Below, in pieces: positions 34,016 to 40,907 of a DNA stretch of 46,338 nucleotides (the stretch's first letter is position 1; each line of letters begins with the position of its first letter). The notes below the pieces were generated by a model. The model made no database searches. It saw only the letters and a program-made list of their open reading frames with translations, and was not told the DNA's origin. The position numbers and the translations under genes were made by a program. The stretch is taken from contig NZ_JAEVFI010000031.1 in the NCBI RefSeq assembly GCF_019303495.1, forward strand, positions 3,669-50,006, read 5' to 3'. The DNA is from Streptomyces sp. JJ66. GTDB lineage: Bacteria; Actinomycetota; Actinomycetes; Streptomycetales; Streptomycetaceae.

Positions 34016-34037
34016 GTGCGGCGGAGCGGGTGAGTGC
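33967..34037 (+). repeat. 18-bp tandem repeat across the stop of the EF-G-like gene
   Basis: Four imperfect copies of an 18-bp unit (AGCGGAGCGGGTGAGTAC type) run 33967-33984, 33985-34002, 34003-34019 and 34020-34037. They encode AERMGT, AERVST and RSG then the stop, which falls inside the third unit. Copy-number change would alter only the C-terminal tail. Confidence 0.8.
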
Positions 34038-34170
34038 GGCGGGGGGGCGGTCACGGCGAACGGAGCGGAACGGGCGCGGAACGCGGCTACCCTGACACTC
34101 CGGCAGATGTTTCGCTCCCCGCCCCGGTGGGGATCGGGCCAAGTGGCCCGGTGCGGACCAGGAGTCAGGA

Positions 34171-35916
34171 GTGGGGGCAGCAGTGGCAGGCTTCGACGAC
34201 CGCAGGCACGGCGTGGAGGTGGACTTCAGCCCGGGCGCCCAGGTGCCGCTCAGCGGCGGCGACTCCGGGCAGACGGCGGCCACCCAGGCGCTGGCCTCGG
34301 CCGCGTACCGGGACGGGCCGGTGTCCGGCCTGGTGGAGATCAACGCGGCGACGGCGGTCAAGGGCCCCAAGCTGTCGCTGTTCGAGCCGGACCTGGGTGA
34401 GGCATTCGCCCGGGCCGTGATCGTCCGCATGCTCGGCGGTGCCCGCAAACCGCTCGTGCAGTCCTTCGGCACGGACCCCCTCACGGTCGCCGACCACTGT
34501 CTGGCGGCCACGCGCATCCGCAAGGCGCGGGATGTCCGGCTCACCGTCCTCATGGTGCTCTTCGGCGTCCTGTTCCTGCCGGGGGTGCTGCTGTGGCTGG
34601 CCGGTTTCCAGCTGCGGCGGACGCTGACGGGCCTGCGGGGCCGCCTGTCCGAAGCGCCCACCGTGGTGCAGGCCGTCGGCGCGGTGAAGCTGGCCCGGCT
34701 CGCGGGGGTCGCCGCCACCCTGGCGGGGACGGCGCTGCTGGCGCTGGGGGCACTGCTGCTGGTGGCGGTGGTGCTCTTGCCGATGGGCGGTCTCATCGGG
34801 CTGTACCTGATCGCCATGCTGGTGGCCCCGGTGGTCGGCTGGCTGCTGGCCAAGCGGGTGTGCGAACGGTACGCCAAGGACCTGCGCGCGTTCTGGTCCG
34901 GCCTGCTCGGCGGCGGCGGGGTCGGCGCGCGCATCCCGGAGGCGGTACCGCAGGACCCGAACGACAAGGAGGCCGAGACGCTGCGCCAGGCGCTGACGAA
35001 GGTCGCCGCCGAGCAGCACAGCAACGTGGTCTTCTACGCGGGCCCCAAGGGCATACTGGGCATGGGCACCCGCTGGGGCAGCTGGCAGCTGGCCGAGGAG
35101 CTGACTCCGGCCGAGGGCGTGGACGACATCAACCCCTTCCGCAGCTGGGACGTCATCCGGGCCATCGAGGACCGGCTGCGCCTGCTGGAGCGCGGCCCGC
35201 TGCACACCGGCGGCTTCCCCAAGCCGTCGATACGGCACTGGATCGTCGCGCCGGTCGGGGAGGGCGCCAAGGAGGTCGCGCGGCCGGACGGGCAGGAGAT
35301 CGAGTCGTTCCAGGTGAGGGACTTCGAGATCCAGCGCATCTGCAACGAGCAGCAGTTCGGCAGCGGCAACCGGCACTACCTGGGCGTGCAGTTCGTGCTC
35401 TGGGACGGTCAGCTGGTCCTGACCCTGATGATCACGGTCACGGTGCTGCACCACACGCTCCGCGTGGAGGTGACCGGACACGCGCTCGGGCCGGTGCACC
35501 CGCTGTTCACGACCAAGCCGGAGCCGAAGGAGAAGGAGGTGGCCAAGCACGTGAAGTTCTGGGAGACCAAGACGGTGCCGCTGCCTTTGGTGGAGACGCC
35601 CGAGGTGGTGCGCCTGGCCGCGCGCGCGCCGCTGACCTGGTTCCCGCCCGTGCTGGACTTCCTCGGCGGCAAGCTGACCCTGCCCGAGCCGTTCGGGCTG
35701 CGCCACACCTGGGCGAACCCGCCCTGGCGGCACCGCTTCATGGCCGACGACGCGCTGCGCGCCGCCGCGCCCGTGCTGCGCGTGGTGCACGGGGCCACCA
35801 TGAGGGTGCTGGCGGACAACGGGGTGGACACCGAGAAGTTCTCCAACCGCTCGGCGTTCCTCAGTGGCGCCGTCCAGGCCCACACCCCGGCCAACGCCGA
35901 CAAGTACGAGGTCTGA
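34171..35916 (+). CDS. conserved membrane protein of unknown function
   Basis: A 581-residue protein I do not recognise. The N-terminal 115 residues are soluble (VDFSPGAQVPLSGG, then VEINAATAVKGPKLSLFEPDLGEAFARAVIVRML). Two hydrophobic segments follow: LTVLMVLFGVLFLPGVLLWLAGF near 125-147, and a long one from ARLAGVAATLAGTALLALGA through PMGGLIGLYLIAMLVAPVVGWLLA, about 177-230. The remaining 350 residues are mostly soluble, with one more hydrophobic stretch near 415 (LVLTLMITVTVL). Start: GTG 34171 with AGGAG six bases upstream; GTG 34183 is the alternative. It follows the EF-G-like gene on the same strand by 155 bases. No catalytic motif is visible; it could be a membrane scaffold or sensor. 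Confidence 0.8.
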   Translation: MGAAVAGFDDRRHGVEVDFSPGAQVPLSGGDSGQTAATQALASAAYRDGPVSGLVEINAATAVKGPKLSLFEPDLGEAFARAVIVRMLGGARKPLVQSFGTDPLTVADHCLAATRIRKARDVRLTVLMVLFGVLFLPGVLLWLAGFQLRRTLTGLRGRLSEAPTVVQAVGAVKLARLAGVAATLAGTALLALGALLLVAVVLLPMGGLIGLYLIAMLVAPVVGWLLAKRVCERYAKDLRAFWSGLLGGGGVGARIPEAVPQDPNDKEAETLRQALTKVAAEQHSNVVFYAGPKGILGMGTRWGSWQLAEELTPAEGVDDINPFRSWDVIRAIEDRLRLLERGPLHTGGFPKPSIRHWIVAPVGEGAKEVARPDGQEIESFQVRDFEIQRICNEQQFGSGNRHYLGVQFVLWDGQLVLTLMITVTVLHHTLRVEVTGHALGPVHPLFTTKPEPKEKEVAKHVKFWETKTVPLPLVETPEVVRLAARAPLTWFPPVLDFLGGKLTLPEPFGLRHTWANPPWRHRFMADDALRAAAPVLRVVHGATMRVLADNGVDTEKFSNRSAFLSGAVQAHTPANADKYEV

Positions 35917-35926
35917 CGAGCCGGGA

Positions 35927-35960
35927 CGGCCCGGCGCGAAGCCGCGCCCGCCCCGGGCCG
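35927..35960. terminator. bidirectional hairpin between convergent genes
   Basis: An 8-bp GC stem (35927-35934 and 35953-35960) with an 18-base loop fills the 46-base gap between the membrane-protein stop and the HIT stop. It can serve both transcripts. Confidence 0.5.
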
Positions 35961-35962
35961 GC

Positions 35963-36514
35963 TCAGTTCTCGGCGGGCCAGGACGCGGCCAGCATGCGGC
36001 GGGTGTCGGCCAGCAGTTGCGGCAGCACCCGGGTGTGGCCGACCACCGGCATGAAGTTGGTGTCGCCGCCCCAGCGCGGCACGATGTGCTGGTGCAGGTG
36101 GGCGGCGATCCCGGCCCCGGCCACCGCGCCGAGATTCATGCCGACGTTGAAACCCTGCGCGCCCGAGGCCGTCCGCAGCGCCGTCATCGCCCGCTGGGTC
36201 AGCAGCGCCAGCTCGGCCGTCTCGGCCTCCGTCAGCTCCGTGTAGTCGGCGACGTGCCGGAAGGGGACGACCATGCAGTGGCCGCCGGTGTACGGGTAGA
36301 GGTTGAGCACCGCGTAGACGTGCTCGCCGCGGGCCAGGACCAGGCCGTCCTCGTCGTCCTTTTGCGGGATCGCGCAGAACGGGCAGCCGTCCCCGGCGCC
36401 CGGGCCCGACGGCTTGTTCTCGCCCTGGATGTACGCCATCCGGTGCGGTGTCCACAGACGCTGGAACGCGTCCGGTGTGCCGACCCCGATCTGCTGTTCC
36501 GGCTCGCTGCTCAT
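35963..36514 (-). CDS. HIT family hydrolase, probable Ap4A phosphorylase
   Basis: The 183-residue product has the HIT triad HLHQHIVPRW and a CPFC pair (C44, C47) near the N-terminus. From memory its counterpart at the same place in Mycobacterium (Rv2613c) is an Ap4A phosphorylase. Start: ATG 36514. There is no Shine-Dalgarno, but TATGCT ends about seven bases upstream, so the mRNA may be leaderless; ATG 36526 is an alternative. The gene follows thrS on the same strand after a terminator. Aminoacyl-tRNA synthetases make Ap4A as a by-product, which makes the pairing sensible, though this is inference. Confidence 0.85.
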   Translation of the reverse strand: MSSEPEQQIGVGTPDAFQRLWTPHRMAYIQGENKPSGPGAGDGCPFCAIPQKDDEDGLVLARGEHVYAVLNLYPYTGGHCMVVPFRHVADYTELTEAETAELALLTQRAMTALRTASGAQGFNVGMNLGAVAGAGIAAHLHQHIVPRWGGDTNFMPVVGHTRVLPQLLADTRRMLAASWPAEN

Positions 36515-36587
36515 GCGGGCCAGCATATGGCGTCGCCGCACGGTGGCGTCTCGCCGGGGCGCAGGCCAGGACGGGGCGGAGATGCCA

Positions 36588-36637
36588 GCCGGCGAACGCC
36601 GGTGAACGCCGGTGAACGCTGACGACCACCGACGAAC
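36588..36637. repeat. five decamer direct repeats upstream of the HIT gene
   Basis: GCCGGCGAAC, GCCGGTGAAC, GCCGGTGAAC, GCTGACGACC and ACCGACGAAC follow head to tail from 36588 to 36637. One unit equals one turn of DNA, so each copy faces the same side. They lie 75-125 bases before the HIT start. The rest of 36515-36700 holds no gene. Confidence 0.6.
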
Positions 36638-36700
36638 GAGGCGCCTTTCCGCCCGGCTGTCGCGCACGTCACGCCGAGAAGGGGCGCGGCGGCCGGGAGA

Positions 36701-36741
36701 TGCCGGAGCCCTCCGGGACCGGTGATCCGCCGGAGGGCTCC
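36701..36741 (-). terminator. thrS terminator
   Basis: A perfect 14-bp inverted repeat (36701-36714 and 36728-36741) with a 13-base loop lies 20 bases after the thrS stop. Confidence 0.85.
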
Positions 36742-36760
36742 GGGTGGTGCCGGGCTGGGG

Positions 36761-38740
36761 TCAGACCTGTACGCGGTCGGCCACGGCCCGGGCGATCTCG
36801 GCGAGCGCCTCCTCGCGCGGGATGCCGTTCTTCTGTGAGCCGTCGCGGTAGCGGAAGCTGACGGCACCAGCGGCGACGTCCTCGTCACCGGCGATGACCA
36901 TGAACGGGACCTTGGCGCGCTGCGCGTTGCGGATCTTCTTCTGCATCCGGTCCGAGGACGCGTCCACCTCCATGCGCAGGCCGCGCTTCTTCGCCTCGGC
37001 GGCGAAGTCCTCCAGGTAGGGCACGTGGTCGTCGCCGATCGGGATGCCGAGCGCCTGCACGGGGGCCAGCCAGGCGGGGAAGGCACCCGCGTAGTGCTCC
37101 AGCAGCACGGCGAAGAACCGCTCGATCGAGCCGAACAGCGCCCGGTGGATCATCACCGGCCGCTGCCGCGAGCCGTCGGCGGCGGTGTACTCCAGCTCGA
37201 AGCGCTCCGGGAGGTTGAAGTCCACCTGGATCGTGGACATCTGCCAGGTGCGGCCGATCGCGTCCCGGGCCTGGACGGAGATCTTCGGTCCGTAGAACGC
37301 CGCCCCGCCCGGGTCGAGCACGAGTTCCAGGCCCTGCTTCTCGGCTGCCTCACGCAGTGTCTGGGTGGCTTCCTCCCAGTTCTCCTCCGAGCCGATGAAC
37401 TTCTCCGGGTCCTTGGTGGACAGCTCCAGGTAGAAGTCCTCCAGGCCGTAGTCGCGCAGGAGGTTCAGCACGAAGGTGAGCAGCGAGTCCAGTTCCCCGG
37501 CCATCTGCTCCTTGGTGCAGTAGATGTGCGCGTCGTCCTGGGTGAACCCGCGGGCCCGGGTCAGGCCGTGCACGACACCGGACTTCTCATACCGGTAGAC
37601 GGTCCCGAACTCGAACAGGCGCAGGGGGAGCTCCCGGTAGGAACGTCCGCGCGCGTCGAAGATCAGGTTGTGCATCGGGCAGTTCATCGGCTTGAGGTAG
37701 TAGTCGTGCACCTCGTCGAGTTTCATGGGCGGGTACATGCCGTCGGCGTACCAGTCCAGGTGCCCGGACTTCTCGAAGAGCTGCCCCTTGGTGGCGTGCG
37801 GGGTGTAGACGAACTCGTAGCCCGACTCCTCGTGCCGCCGCCGCGAGTAGTCCTCCATGACCCGGCGGATGATGCCGCCGCGGGGGTGGAAGACGGCGAG
37901 CCCGGAGCCGATGTCCTCCGGGACGGAGAACAGGTCCAGCTCGGCGCCGAGCTTGCGGTGGTCGCGCTTCTCGGCCTCGGCCAGGAACTCCAGGTACGCC
38001 TTCAGCTCGTCCTTGGACGGCCAGGCGGTGCCGTAGATGCGCTGGAGCTGGCGGTTCTTCTCGCTGCCGCGCCAGTAGGCGGCGGCCGAGCGCATCAGCT
38101 TGAACGCGGGGACCATGCGGGTGGTGGGCAGGTGCGGGCCCCGGCAGAGGTCCTTCCAGCACAGCTCGCCGGTCTTGGCGTCGAGGTTGTCGTAGATGGT
38201 CAGCTCACCGGCGCCGACCTCGGCCGCGGCGCCTTCCGCGGCGTCGGCGGCCGAACCCTTCAGGCCGATGAGTTCCAGCTTGTAGGGCTCACCGGCCAGC
38301 TCCTCGCGGGCGTCCTCGTCGGTGGTGACGCGGCGCGAGAAGCGCTGCCCGCGCTTGATGATCTCCTGCATCTTCTTCTCGATGCGCTTGAGATCGTCGG
38401 GGTGGAAGGGCTGCTCGACGTCGAAGTCATAGTAGAAGCCGTCCTTGATGGGCGGGCCGATGCCAAGCTTGGCGTCCGGGAACAGCTCCTGCACCGCCTG
38501 CGCCATCACGTGTGCGGTGGAGTGGCGCAGGATGTCCAGGCCGTCCGGGCTGGAGATCTCGACGGGCTCGACTTCCTCGCCGTCGGCCGGTTCCCAGGCG
38601 AGGTCCCTCAGCGCACCGGCGACCCGCGCCGCGATGACGCCGCGTTCGCCCTCGAAGAGCGCGGCGGCCGTAGTGCCCGTGGTCACCACGCGTTCTTCCC
38701 GCTCGGAATCGCGTTTGATGATCACATGGACATCGGACAC
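36761..38740 (-). CDS. thrS: threonyl-tRNA synthetase
   Basis: Class II synthetase that charges tRNA-Thr. The 659-residue product has an N-terminal TGS domain, an N2 editing domain with HSTAHVMAQAV, a catalytic core with the zinc-ligand cysteine in MNCPMHNL (C354), motif 2 FEFGTVYRYEKSGVVHGLTRARGFTQDD and motif 3 near PVMIHRALFGSIERFFAVLLE, and a C-terminal anticodon domain. Start: GTG 38740 with AGGAGAG seven bases upstream. I looked for a T-box leader in the 190 bases upstream and did not see one; TACGAT at 38797-38802 on the minus strand is a possible -10. Confidence 0.97.
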   Translation of the reverse strand: MSDVHVIIKRDSEREERVVTTGTTAAALFEGERGVIAARVAGALRDLAWEPADGEEVEPVEISSPDGLDILRHSTAHVMAQAVQELFPDAKLGIGPPIKDGFYYDFDVEQPFHPDDLKRIEKKMQEIIKRGQRFSRRVTTDEDAREELAGEPYKLELIGLKGSAADAAEGAAAEVGAGELTIYDNLDAKTGELCWKDLCRGPHLPTTRMVPAFKLMRSAAAYWRGSEKNRQLQRIYGTAWPSKDELKAYLEFLAEAEKRDHRKLGAELDLFSVPEDIGSGLAVFHPRGGIIRRVMEDYSRRRHEESGYEFVYTPHATKGQLFEKSGHLDWYADGMYPPMKLDEVHDYYLKPMNCPMHNLIFDARGRSYRELPLRLFEFGTVYRYEKSGVVHGLTRARGFTQDDAHIYCTKEQMAGELDSLLTFVLNLLRDYGLEDFYLELSTKDPEKFIGSEENWEEATQTLREAAEKQGLELVLDPGGAAFYGPKISVQARDAIGRTWQMSTIQVDFNLPERFELEYTAADGSRQRPVMIHRALFGSIERFFAVLLEHYAGAFPAWLAPVQALGIPIGDDHVPYLEDFAAEAKKRGLRMEVDASSDRMQKKIRNAQRAKVPFMVIAGDEDVAAGAVSFRYRDGSQKNGIPREEALAEIARAVADRVQV

Positions 38741-38796
38741 CGGATCTCTCCTGACTCATGTGGACCCGCGCGGACGAGCGCCCGCGCCGAGGGGGA

Positions 38797-38802
38797 ATCG
38801 TA
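38797..38802 (-). promoter_or_regulatory. candidate -10 element for thrS
   Basis: TACGAT on the minus strand lies 57 bases before the thrS start. No good -35 is visible at the usual distance. Confidence 0.3.
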
Positions 38803-38893
38803 CCGAGCCGGGGCAGCCGGGCGCGAAACGGTTACCGGGGGCGGGCGGCGGCCCGGGCGGGGAGACGGGGCGGCGCGGGCCGGAGAAATGTGA

Positions 38894-38924
38894 GAAGCCG
38901 GTCCGTCAGACACGGACCGGCTTC
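38894..38924 (-). terminator. terminator of tRNA-Val(CAC) copy 1
   Basis: A perfect 13-bp stem (38894-38906 and 38912-38924) with a 5-base loop begins seven bases after the tRNA 3' end. Confidence 0.85.
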
Positions 38925-38931
38925 GGCGGGG

Positions 38932-39003
38932 TGGGCGATACTGGGTTCGAACCAGTGACCTCTTCGGTGTGAACGAAGCGCTCTCCCACTGAGCTAATCG
39001 CCC
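38932..39003 (-). tRNA. tRNA-Val (anticodon CAC), copy 1
   Basis: The minus strand folds as a 72-base tRNA: acceptor GGGCGAT/ATCGCCC, D-arm TTAGCTCAGTGGGAGAGC, anticodon stem CTTCG/CGAAG with loop TTCACAC (CAC, reads GUG), T-arm loop GTTCGAA. CCA is not encoded. It is identical to copy 2, 166 bases away, and has its own promoter and terminator. Confidence 0.97.
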
Positions 39004-39027
39004 GCGGTGCCCAGCGGCACGGAGAGA

Positions 39028-39057
39028 ACCATACAGGGCGTCGCGACGAGTCACCAA
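39028..39057 (-). promoter_or_regulatory. promoter of tRNA-Val copy 1
   Basis: On the minus strand TTGGTG (39052-39057), 18 bases, TATGGT (39028-39033), about 25 bases before the mature 5' end. Confidence 0.5.
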
Positions 39058-39128
39058 ACCGTCATCCGCCGAACGAAGGACGGTTCGACCGGGATGGCGG
39101 GCGGGCTCACGGGAGCCGCCGAAAACGC

Positions 39129-39162
39129 CACCGGGCCCGGAACGAAGCGTCCGGGCCCGGTG
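39129..39162 (-). terminator. terminator of tRNA-Val(CAC) copy 2
   Basis: A perfect 13-bp stem (39129-39141 and 39150-39162) with an 8-base loop, followed on the minus strand by GCGTTTT. It separates the two tRNA-Val genes, so each is its own transcript. Confidence 0.9.
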
Positions 39163-39169
39163 CACGCGG

Positions 39170-39241
39170 TGGGCGATACTGGGTTCGAACCAGTGACCTC
39201 TTCGGTGTGAACGAAGCGCTCTCCCACTGAGCTAATCGCCC
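39170..39241 (-). tRNA. tRNA-Val (anticodon CAC), copy 2
   Basis: Identical over all 72 bases to copy 1: same acceptor, anticodon loop TTCACAC and T-arm. The flanks differ beyond a few bases, so the duplication is old or the genes are kept identical by conversion. TAATGT on the minus strand (39256-39261) is a likely -10. Confidence 0.97.
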
Positions 39242-39255
39242 GCGGTGCGGCGCCA

Positions 39256-39261
39256 ACATTA
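39256..39261 (-). promoter_or_regulatory. -10 element of tRNA-Val copy 2
   Basis: TAATGT on the minus strand, 14 bases before the mature 5' end. No strong -35 is visible. Confidence 0.4.
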
Positions 39262-39405
39262 CCCCATGTCAGCGGGGCGAATGACCATGGAGCGCGGACG
39301 GCCCGCCGCCTGCGACACGCCACCCCGCTCACCGGGATGGAGCAATTGCCACAAGCGCCGATCCGCTGTACGAAGGACTTGAAGCAGCACAAATCGGTCA
39401 GAGGG

Positions 39406-39431
39406 GTTTACAACCGGCCGGTAGGTGGCAT
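39406..39431 (+). promoter_or_regulatory. candidate sigma-H (SigB-like) promoter of ssgB
   Basis: GTTT (39406-39409), 14 bases, GGTGGCAT (39424-39431) resembles the GTTT-N14-16-GGGTAT pattern of SigB-like factors. ssgB is known to depend on sigma-H in S. coelicolor. The leader to ATG would be about 55 bases. The remainder of 39262-39490 holds no gene. Confidence 0.5.
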
Positions 39432-39490
39432 GTCGATTTCGCCGACGTGCGAACCCCCGAGCGCACACTGAGCGAAAGGCCCTGGCGCTT

Positions 39491-39904
39491 ATGAACACCA
39501 CGGTCAGCTGCGAGCTGCACCTGCGCCTCGTTGTATCGAGCGAGTCCTCCCTCCCCGTACCCGCGGGCCTGCGGTATGACACGGCCGACCCCTACGCCGT
39601 GCACGCGACCTTCCACACCGGCGCCGAGGAGACCGTCGAGTGGGTATTCGCCCGCGATCTCCTGGCCGAGGGGCTGCACCGCCCCACCGGCACCGGCGAC
39701 GTACGCGTCTGGCCCTCCCGAAGCCACGGGCAGGGCGTCGTCTGCATCGCCCTCAGTTCCCCGGAGGGTGAAGCGCTGCTTGAGGCCCCGGCGCGGGCCC
39801 TGGAGTCGTTCCTGAAGCGGACGGACGCGGCGGTGCCGCCCGGCACGGAGCACCGTCACTTCGACCTCGACACCGAGCTCTCCCACATCCTCGCGGAGAG
39901 CTGA
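39491..39904 (+). CDS. ssgB: sporulation septum positioning protein SsgB
   Basis: SsgB is an SsgA-like protein that recruits FtsZ to future sporulation septa in aerial hyphae. The 137-residue product (MNTTVSCELHLRLVVSSESS, ending HFDLDTELSHILAES) reads like the S. coelicolor protein as I remember it, in keeping with its near-invariance within the genus. Start: ATG 39491; the Shine-Dalgarno is weak (GAAAGG at about ten bases). A SigB-like promoter lies upstream and two hairpins downstream. Its presence shows that the organism belongs to the spore-forming Streptomyces-type actinomycetes. Confidence 0.97.
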   Translation: MNTTVSCELHLRLVVSSESSLPVPAGLRYDTADPYAVHATFHTGAEETVEWVFARDLLAEGLHRPTGTGDVRVWPSRSHGQGVVCIALSSPEGEALLEAPARALESFLKRTDAAVPPGTEHRHFDLDTELSHILAES

Positions 39905-39914
39905 GACCACCACT

Positions 39915-39945
39915 CCGTGCCGTCCGACTCGGGGCGACGGCACGG
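39915..39945 (+). terminator. ssgB terminator
   Basis: A perfect 10-bp stem (39915-39924 and 39936-39945) with an 11-base loop begins ten bases after the ssgB stop. Confidence 0.75.
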
Positions 39946-39964
39946 GGCTGGTGCCCGCGCGGAC

Positions 39965-40006
39965 GCCGGTGCCGCCGTCACGAGTCATCGTGGCGGCGGC
40001 ACCGGC
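39965..40006 (+). terminator. second, longer hairpin between ssgB and the CGNR gene
   Basis: A 19-bp stem with one T-G wobble (39965-39983 and 39988-40006) and loop GTCA follows the first terminator by 19 bases. It may be a back-up terminator, or part of the upstream region of the CGNR gene. 40007-40121 holds no gene. Confidence 0.65.
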
Positions 40007-40121
40007 ATGCCGGGCCTCGGCTAGAGTCTCCCGGCAGCCACGCAACGGCTGCGCAGCACCATCGTCCGGCGATGACGGACCATGGAGAGCGAGACGTCAC
40101 CAGCCTGGGGAGCGACCGACC

Positions 40122-40682
40122 GTGCTGATCAACCACGACACCCGGTACGCCCTCAACGTGGTGGTGGACCTGCTCAACACCACACCGGACACCGACACCT
40201 CCGACGGCCTGACCGACCTGGCCAGCCTGCGGGAATACGTACGGCGCCACCACATCAGCGGGGTCGGCGAGCTGACCGAAGCCGACGTGGCAGCGGTCCG
40301 GCGGGTACGCGACCGCATCGGCCAGATCTTCGCCGCGCCCGACGTGCGCGGCGCCGCGGCCCTGGTCAACTCGCTCGTCGCCCAGGCCGGGACCACACCG
40401 CAGCTGACCGACCACGACGGGCACGACTGGCACGTCCACTACTTCGCCCCGGGCGCCTCCGTCGCGGATCATCTGGCGGCGGACGGCGGCATGGCACTCG
40501 GCTTCCTGCTGGTAGCCGGGGAGCTGGAGCGGCTGCGGCGCTGCGCGGCGCCGGACTGCCGACGGGCGTTCATCGACCTCTCGCGCAACCGCTCACGCCG
40601 GTACTGCGACAGCCGGACCTGTGGCAACCGCCTGCACGTCGCGGCCTACCGCGCGCGCCAGCGCGACGCGGCCCAGGGCTGA
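40122..40682 (+). CDS. CGNR zinc-finger domain protein
   Basis: The 186-residue product has an N-terminal ABATE-like domain (LINHDTRYALNVVVDLLNT, LREYVRRHH) and a C-terminal CGNR zinc finger, CAAPDCRRAFIDLSRNRS then RYCDSRTCGNRLHVAAYRAR with the four cysteine ligands. CGNR proteins are thought to be DNA-binding stress regulators; the target is unknown. Start: GTG 40122 after GGGGAG. Its place next to ssgB is a feature of the streptomycete region. The stop lies in the first copy of a 15-bp direct repeat. Confidence 0.92.
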   Translation: MLINHDTRYALNVVVDLLNTTPDTDTSDGLTDLASLREYVRRHHISGVGELTEADVAAVRRVRDRIGQIFAAPDVRGAAALVNSLVAQAGTTPQLTDHDGHDWHVHYFAPGASVADHLAADGGMALGFLLVAGELERLRRCAAPDCRRAFIDLSRNRSRRYCDSRTCGNRLHVAAYRARQRDAAQG

Positions 40683-40707
40683 CCCGGCCCGAGGCTGACC
40701 CGGCCCG
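40677..40707 (+). repeat. 15-bp direct repeat over the CGNR stop codon
   Basis: GGCTGACCCGGCCCG occurs at 40677-40691 and 40693-40707. The first copy holds the stop codon; the second adds another CTGA. Confidence 0.7.
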
Positions 40708-40713
40708 GGGTGG

Positions 40714-40839
40714 TCACAGCACCAGCAGGTCGTGCAGGGCCGTCACCAGCAGGAGTGTGGCGATGACGGCGAGGAACAGCATCAGCGGCGGCTGGGACAG
40801 CGCGAACAGGCAGCCCCGGCGGCGGTCGGTGTCGGGCAT
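40714..40839 (-). CDS. small single-pass membrane protein (41 residues)
   Basis: The minus strand encodes MPDTDRRRGCLFALSQPP then a hydrophobic helix (LMLFLAVIATLLLVTAL) and HDLLVL before TGA. Third codon positions are nearly all G or C, and the charge layout is that of a small inner-membrane protein. No strong Shine-Dalgarno precedes ATG 40839. It is convergent with the CGNR gene. I recall similar unnamed small proteins in streptomycetes, but this is not checked. Confidence 0.55.
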   Translation of the reverse strand: MPDTDRRRGCLFALSQPPLMLFLAVIATLLLVTALHDLLVL

Positions 40840-40907
40840 CTCGCCGCGATGATGGCGCAGTCACGCCCCGGAGGCACGTCAACACGCCCGGCGCATAAGC
40901 CGGTTCG

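Noticed and set aside
31643..34054. 803-codon minus-strand frame opposite the EF-G-like gene
   Set aside because: Shadow frame; low-complexity composition and no recognisable motif, while the plus strand has a full EF-G-like protein.
38741..38931. T-box or other riboswitch leader before thrS
   Set aside because: I found no T-box core or specifier structure; the region is short and holds only a weak -10.
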